NCBI GenBank assembly: GCA_910588845.1 | Contig: CAJURU010000018.1 | Coordinates: 1-64,000 of the forward strand | Direction: 5' to 3' | Length of the DNA: 64,000 nucleotides | Source: an uncultured Lachnospiraceae bacterium | GTDB lineage: Bacteria > Bacillota > Clostridia > Lachnospirales > Lachnospiraceae | Shown: piece by piece, positions 61,458 to 64,000 of the stretch | How positions within the stretch are numbered: position 1 is the stretch's first letter | Layout: the number at the start of each line of letters is the position of its first letter | Position numbers and translations under genes: made by a program | The notes under the pieces: model-generated | What the model was told of the DNA's origin: nothing | Databases searched by the model: none | What the model saw: only the letters and a program-made list of their open reading frames with translations

Positions 61458-61486
61458 TTGCATTTTTCCCTTTTTCATGCCATAAT
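61458..61486 (+). promoter_or_regulatory. Possible promoter of the YjfB-like gene
   Basis: TTGCAT, 17 nt, CATAAT on the plus strand, 24 nt upstream of the small ORF. No sigma-28 element was recognised here. Confidence 0.5.
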
Positions 61487-61510
61487 AAAACAGGAAAGGG
61501 GGAATGTGCA

Positions 61511-61687
61511 ATGGATATTGCTTCTTTATCAACTGCTTTAAGCATGACAAAGCTCAACGGCGACATTGGCGTTCTCATGTTGAGCAAACAGCTGGATGCG
61601 GTAGAGACCATGGGAGACTCCATGATTAAGATTATGGAACAGTCCGCTGCCCCTCACCTGGGGGGAAATATTGATATTTCCGTCTAA
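61511..61687 (+). CDS. YjfB-family putative motility protein
   Basis: 58 codons from ATG (AAAGGGGG about 10 nt upstream) to TAA. It reads MDIASLSTALSMTKLNGDI, then a helix with SKQLDAVETMGDSMIKIMEQ and the ending LGGNIDISV. This is the size and layout of YjfB proteins (start 'MDIAxLSxxLS', end 'GxxIDxxV'), which in Bacillus are under motility sigma control and of unknown function. It stands alone between trxB and the CPBP gene. Confidence 0.8.
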   Translation: MDIASLSTALSMTKLNGDIGVLMLSKQLDAVETMGDSMIKIMEQSAAPHLGGNIDISV

Positions 61688-61698
61688 ACGTATCTTAC

Positions 61699-61737
61699 AG
61701 GCAGGAGCAGATTACCTTGCGTAATCTGCTCCTGCCT
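61699..61737. terminator. 17-bp hairpin terminator-like structure
   Basis: AGGCAGGAGCAGATTAC and its exact complement around CTTGC, 11 nt after the YjfB-like stop. The U tract is weak (GTTTGCG), but the stem is very stable, and the convergent CPBP gene ends 47 nt away, so it may serve both sides. Confidence 0.7.
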
Positions 61738-61784
61738 GTTTGCGTGGATTTGCAATGTAAAACAACCTCTCATTGACAACAACC

Positions 61785-62753
61785 TTACACATGTTCTAAA
61801 AATACAGTGAGGCCCATAAAAGCAAAGGCAATAAGGATTCCCAGCACTAACGGCGCCGTTATCAGCCGTTCCCCAGTCCCCTGTTTAAACATTCCTTTCA
61901 CATACGCCCAGCGGCCATTAATCTTACTGATTGCCATATAAAGGCCAAATGCAGCGCACGTCGTCCCAACTGCTACCACTGCCCAGACCATAATCCCCAT
62001 CAAAAACATCATAAGTTCACCGCTTTCCATACCGGAAGCCAATCCGCCAAGCTCCACCTGCTGGTTGGCAGCCGTCTCAGGAATTCCCAGCGCTTCGTAG
62101 AGATACGGCAGCAGAAAGCTGATTGCCACACTGGTAAAGTTCAATGTAAAATGAGCAATCATAGAACTGAAAATGGTTCCGGTAGCTTCCACCAGAAACG
62201 CCAGATACACGCCGAGCGCGAAAGCATAAATAAACTGATTGAGGTTCATATGCATACAGCCAAACAAAAACGCGCTCAGCAATATTGCCGGAAGCATCTT
62301 ATTTTTGCGATAAGTATGGAACAGCACGCCGCGGAACATAAATTCTTCTACGCACGCCGGCATTACTGCCATAAACAATGTGCTCAAAATAACATTCTGC
62401 CCCTGCATCAACTCCATCACATTTGCAGTCCCCGAAGTAGAAAACAACATGGAAATAGCATTCAGCACAACAATCAGAGGGTACATCAAATATGTGCAGA
62501 TTATCACCAAAACAATTGTTGAAATATTAATCTTGCGGTAGGGAATAAACTCTCGTATTTTTATCTTCTTCCATCTACAGTATACAAAACAGGGAACGAA
62601 AATCAAGGACTGCGATAAAAACAGCGAAACATAAACCGGCAGAGATGAAAGCGCCGGCATCACCGAGGTCAACGCCCCAACTCCTAAACTAACGCCTATA
62701 TAAATAACTACCACTGCCAGAAACAGCCGGTTTACATTTTTACTCTCAGACAT
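61785..62753 (-). CDS. CPBP-family intramembrane metalloprotease-like protein
   Basis: 322 residues from ATG at 62753 (GGGAGG 6 nt upstream). About eight membrane helices with the family motifs CVEEFMFRGVLF (EExxxR), an FxxxH-like LFGCMHMNLNQF and a later HFTLN. Such proteins cleave membrane substrates or confer bacteriocin self-immunity (Abi/CPBP, PF02517). The glutamates and histidine expected for activity are present. Two very small membrane-peptide genes lie directly upstream on the same strand, one overlapping this start by 22 nt. Confidence 0.9.
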   Translation of the reverse strand: MSESKNVNRLFLAVVVIYIGVSLGVGALTSVMPALSSLPVYVSLFLSQSLIFVPCFVYCRWKKIKIREFIPYRKINISTIVLVIICTYLMYPLIVVLNAISMLFSTSGTANVMELMQGQNVILSTLFMAVMPACVEEFMFRGVLFHTYRKNKMLPAILLSAFLFGCMHMNLNQFIYAFALGVYLAFLVEATGTIFSSMIAHFTLNFTSVAISFLLPYLYEALGIPETAANQQVELGGLASGMESGELMMFLMGIMVWAVVAVGTTCAAFGLYMAISKINGRWAYVKGMFKQGTGERLITAPLVLGILIAFAFMGLTVFLEHV

Positions 62754-62914
62754 AATATCCTCCCATCCCACACACTTACTTGCGCTTTCCTTACGCTGGC
62801 TTTCGCTTCAAATACAATGCCGGCAACCACCGAAACGGCAGTTAGGCCGGCAAGAATCATCCATATACTGTTTGCGACGCCCGGCGGCTTATTCTTTGTG
62901 AAACACTTCTCCAT
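62732..62914 (-). CDS. Small membrane peptide upstream of the CPBP gene
   Basis: 60 codons with one hydrophobic helix (SIWMILAGLTAVSVVAGIVF) flanked by charged ends; no recognised family. Its ribosome site is weak (GGCGGAAG, 3 nt before ATG), and the C-terminal part (WDGRILCLRVKM) may be out-of-frame or random, since it overlaps the CPBP start. The helix resembles that of the peptide encoded just before it, which supports it being real. Confidence 0.4.
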   Translation of the reverse strand: MEKCFTKNKPPGVANSIWMILAGLTAVSVVAGIVFEAKASVRKAQVSVWDGRILCLRVKM

Positions 62915-62932
62915 ATCTTCCGCCCAGGTTCT

Positions 62933-63079
62933 TTAATCTTCTATTTTACTCACAACTTTCGTCTTGACTTTATTGAGATATCCGACAATGTCCTCCAAAT
63001 AAATAAACCCAAGGACAACTGCTGAAACAACACTGACAATACCGGCAGATATGGTAATAATTCTTAACGCCTTCCTCAT
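62933..63079 (-). CDS. Small membrane peptide, 48 residues
   Basis: ATG at 63079 with GGAG about 8 nt upstream, reading MRKALRIITISAGIVSVVSA then VVLGFIYLEDIVGYLNKVK and ending SKIED-stop. One membrane helix with a basic N-terminus and a charged amphipathic tail. No family recognised. It is 18 nt upstream of the next small peptide and in one operon with the CPBP gene, so it could be a substrate, immunity partner or assembly factor of that protease. Confidence 0.55.
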   Translation of the reverse strand: MRKALRIITISAGIVSVVSAVVLGFIYLEDIVGYLNKVKTKVVSKIED

Positions 63080-63252
63080 AAATCCATCTCCTGTTCTGTA
63101 ATTATTATGCTTTTGTCAAAACTGCAACTATGATAATCCGTATAACTGCCCGTCAAACTACAATTACCAAATCAGATAACCTGCATCCTTAAATTAATAT
63201 ACAGTGTAGCACAATGCTTTGGCAATTGCAATCTTTTACTGTTTTTGGGATT

Positions 63253-64000
63253 TTATATTTTACGGATATTGCTGTCTGTAATCTCAATCTTACGTTCTTT
63301 ATACAAACGCCCAACTGCGCGCTTAAAGGCATTTTTGCTCATTTTGGTTTCCTGCATAATTACTTCTGGAGACGCCTTATCGTTAAACGGCAGGACGCCG
63401 TCATATTTCTCCAAGGCTTCCATAACCTGCTGCGCATCCTTATCTATCTGCACATAGGCTTTATCCCGCAAGGTCAAATCAATCTTACCGTCAGGCTTCA
63501 CACCTGCCACACGCGCTTCAATTTGCTGGCCAATACGCAAAAAGCTGTGATCCTCATGATGTGGAATCAATGCAGAATATCTGTCGTCCACCGCCACAAA
63601 TGCGCCAAAGTTATTGCTGAACTCATAAACGCGCCCTTGAACGACGTCCCCTCTCTGATAGGGAGAATCTGTATCTAACATGTCATAAAGTTCCTTCATG
63701 CTGGCACAAAGGCGGCTGCTCTTATCAATATACAACCTCACCAGTACCGTATCTCCTGTCTGGACTTTCCCTATCTGCTCCTTATATGGAAGAAATAAAT
63801 CCTTCTCCAGTCCCCAATCTAAAAATGCGCCAATCTGCTGTACCGAAACCACCGTCAACGGGGCAACATCTCCCATTTTAAGCTTGGGTTCGTGAATTGT
63901 GGCGATCATTCTGTCTTTGGAATCCTTATATAAGAAGACCGCAACCTCATCCGCAAGCTCGGTGCCCTCGGGAACTTGTTTGGCTGGAAGCAGCACCCTT
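63253..64000 (-). CDS. CvfB-like S1 RNA-binding protein, 5' end beyond the window
   Basis: The visible 248 codons read from Arg at the window edge through VLLPAKQVPEGTELADEVAV to the stop at 63253. It contains repeated S1/OB segments (VVSVQQIGAFLDWGLEKD, GRVYEFSNNFGAFVAVDDR) and a C-terminal winged-helix-like part (AFKRAVGRLYKERKIEITDS). This is the CvfB/YitL architecture, about 280 residues when complete, so roughly 30-40 N-terminal residues are missing. CvfB binds RNA and modulates virulence and haemolysin expression in staphylococci; the role here is unknown. Confidence 0.9.
   Translation of the reverse strand, partial: RVLLPAKQVPEGTELADEVAVFLYKDSKDRMIATIHEPKLKMGDVAPLTVVSVQQIGAFLDWGLEKDLFLPYKEQIGKVQTGDTVLVRLYIDKSSRLCASMKELYDMLDTDSPYQRGDVVQGRVYEFSNNFGAFVAVDDRYSALIPHHEDHSFLRIGQQIEARVAGVKPDGKIDLTLRDKAYVQIDKDAQQVMEALEKYDGVLPFNDKASPEVIMQETKMSKNAFKRAVGRLYKERKIEITDSNIRKI

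Noticed and set aside
1..64000. CRISPR arrays, tRNA or rRNA genes, intact transposases
   Set aside because: No regularly spaced repeats, no tRNA-like T-loop/acceptor pattern and no DDE or serine/tyrosine recombinase motifs were seen on either strand.

Overview
The window looks like chromosomal DNA from a motile, spore-forming anaerobe of the Lachnospiraceae (Clostridia). The evidence is intermediate G+C with AT-rich intergenic DNA, strong AGGAGG ribosome sites, T-box leaders on leuA and proS, spore genes (spoIIID, dipicolinate synthase dpaAB), motility genes (a chemoreceptor, a YjfB-like peptide, sigma-28-type promoters) and c-di-GMP turnover proteins. Nearly all genes lie on the minus strand. 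I saw no tRNA or rRNA genes, CRISPR arrays or intact insertion sequences.

Layout. 1-9.5 kb: guaA, a leuA fused to an AraC-type DNA-binding domain behind a Leu T-box, spoIIID with a sigma-E-like promoter, a chemoreceptor, secA. 9.7-10.5 kb: about 740 bp with a consensus promoter and a terminator but no convincing ORF, probably a long non-coding RNA. 10.6-16.5 kb: proS with a Pro T-box, then kinase, response regulator, pseudouridine synthase and AI-2E/YtvI-family membrane protein. 16.7-21.4 kb: an AT-rich secreted-protein gene interrupted at a run of seven A, dpaAB, a DUF3006-like small ORF, a MITE-like palindromic element and a sigma-factor-like protein lacking the promoter-reading regions. 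21.4-26.2 kb: accessory island with a broken acetyltransferase, a 925-residue HEPN-STAND-TPR-S1 protein and an AAA/PD-(D/E)XK protein. 26.3-28.7 kb: LysR regulator and divergent MATE exporter.

28.7-41.8 kb: three Lachnospiraceae-type hypotheticals behind a sigma-28-like promoter, a REC-HD-GYP protein, topB, an exonuclease with a topoisomerase zinc ribbon, a GH36 alpha-galactosidase, a coiled-coil protein (also sigma-28-like), an EAL phosphodiesterase and a family 6 uracil/hypoxanthine-DNA glycosylase. 41.8-47.3 kb: a large secreted subtilase carrying an internal dockerin module, translationally coupled to a membrane-anchored cohesin protein. 47.3-56.1 kb: Nudix, a lipoprotein, a TPP-riboswitch thiC-thiE-thiD operon, then ctpA, ftsX, ftsE and a PucR/CdaR-type regulator. 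56.3-64 kb: YitT protein, WecG/TagA glycosyltransferase, an AT-rich gap with DnaA boxes, an alkyltransferase, an NlpC/P60 hydrolase, trxB, a YjfB peptide, a CPBP protease with two small membrane peptides, and a 5'-truncated CvfB-like S1 protein.

The most notable candidates are the HEPN-STAND-S1 protein (a probable defence or stress system), the cohesin/dockerin protease pair, the long non-coding transcript, and a dispersed repeat that sits directly behind Rho-independent terminators. All identifications come from reading the sequence; no database search was possible.
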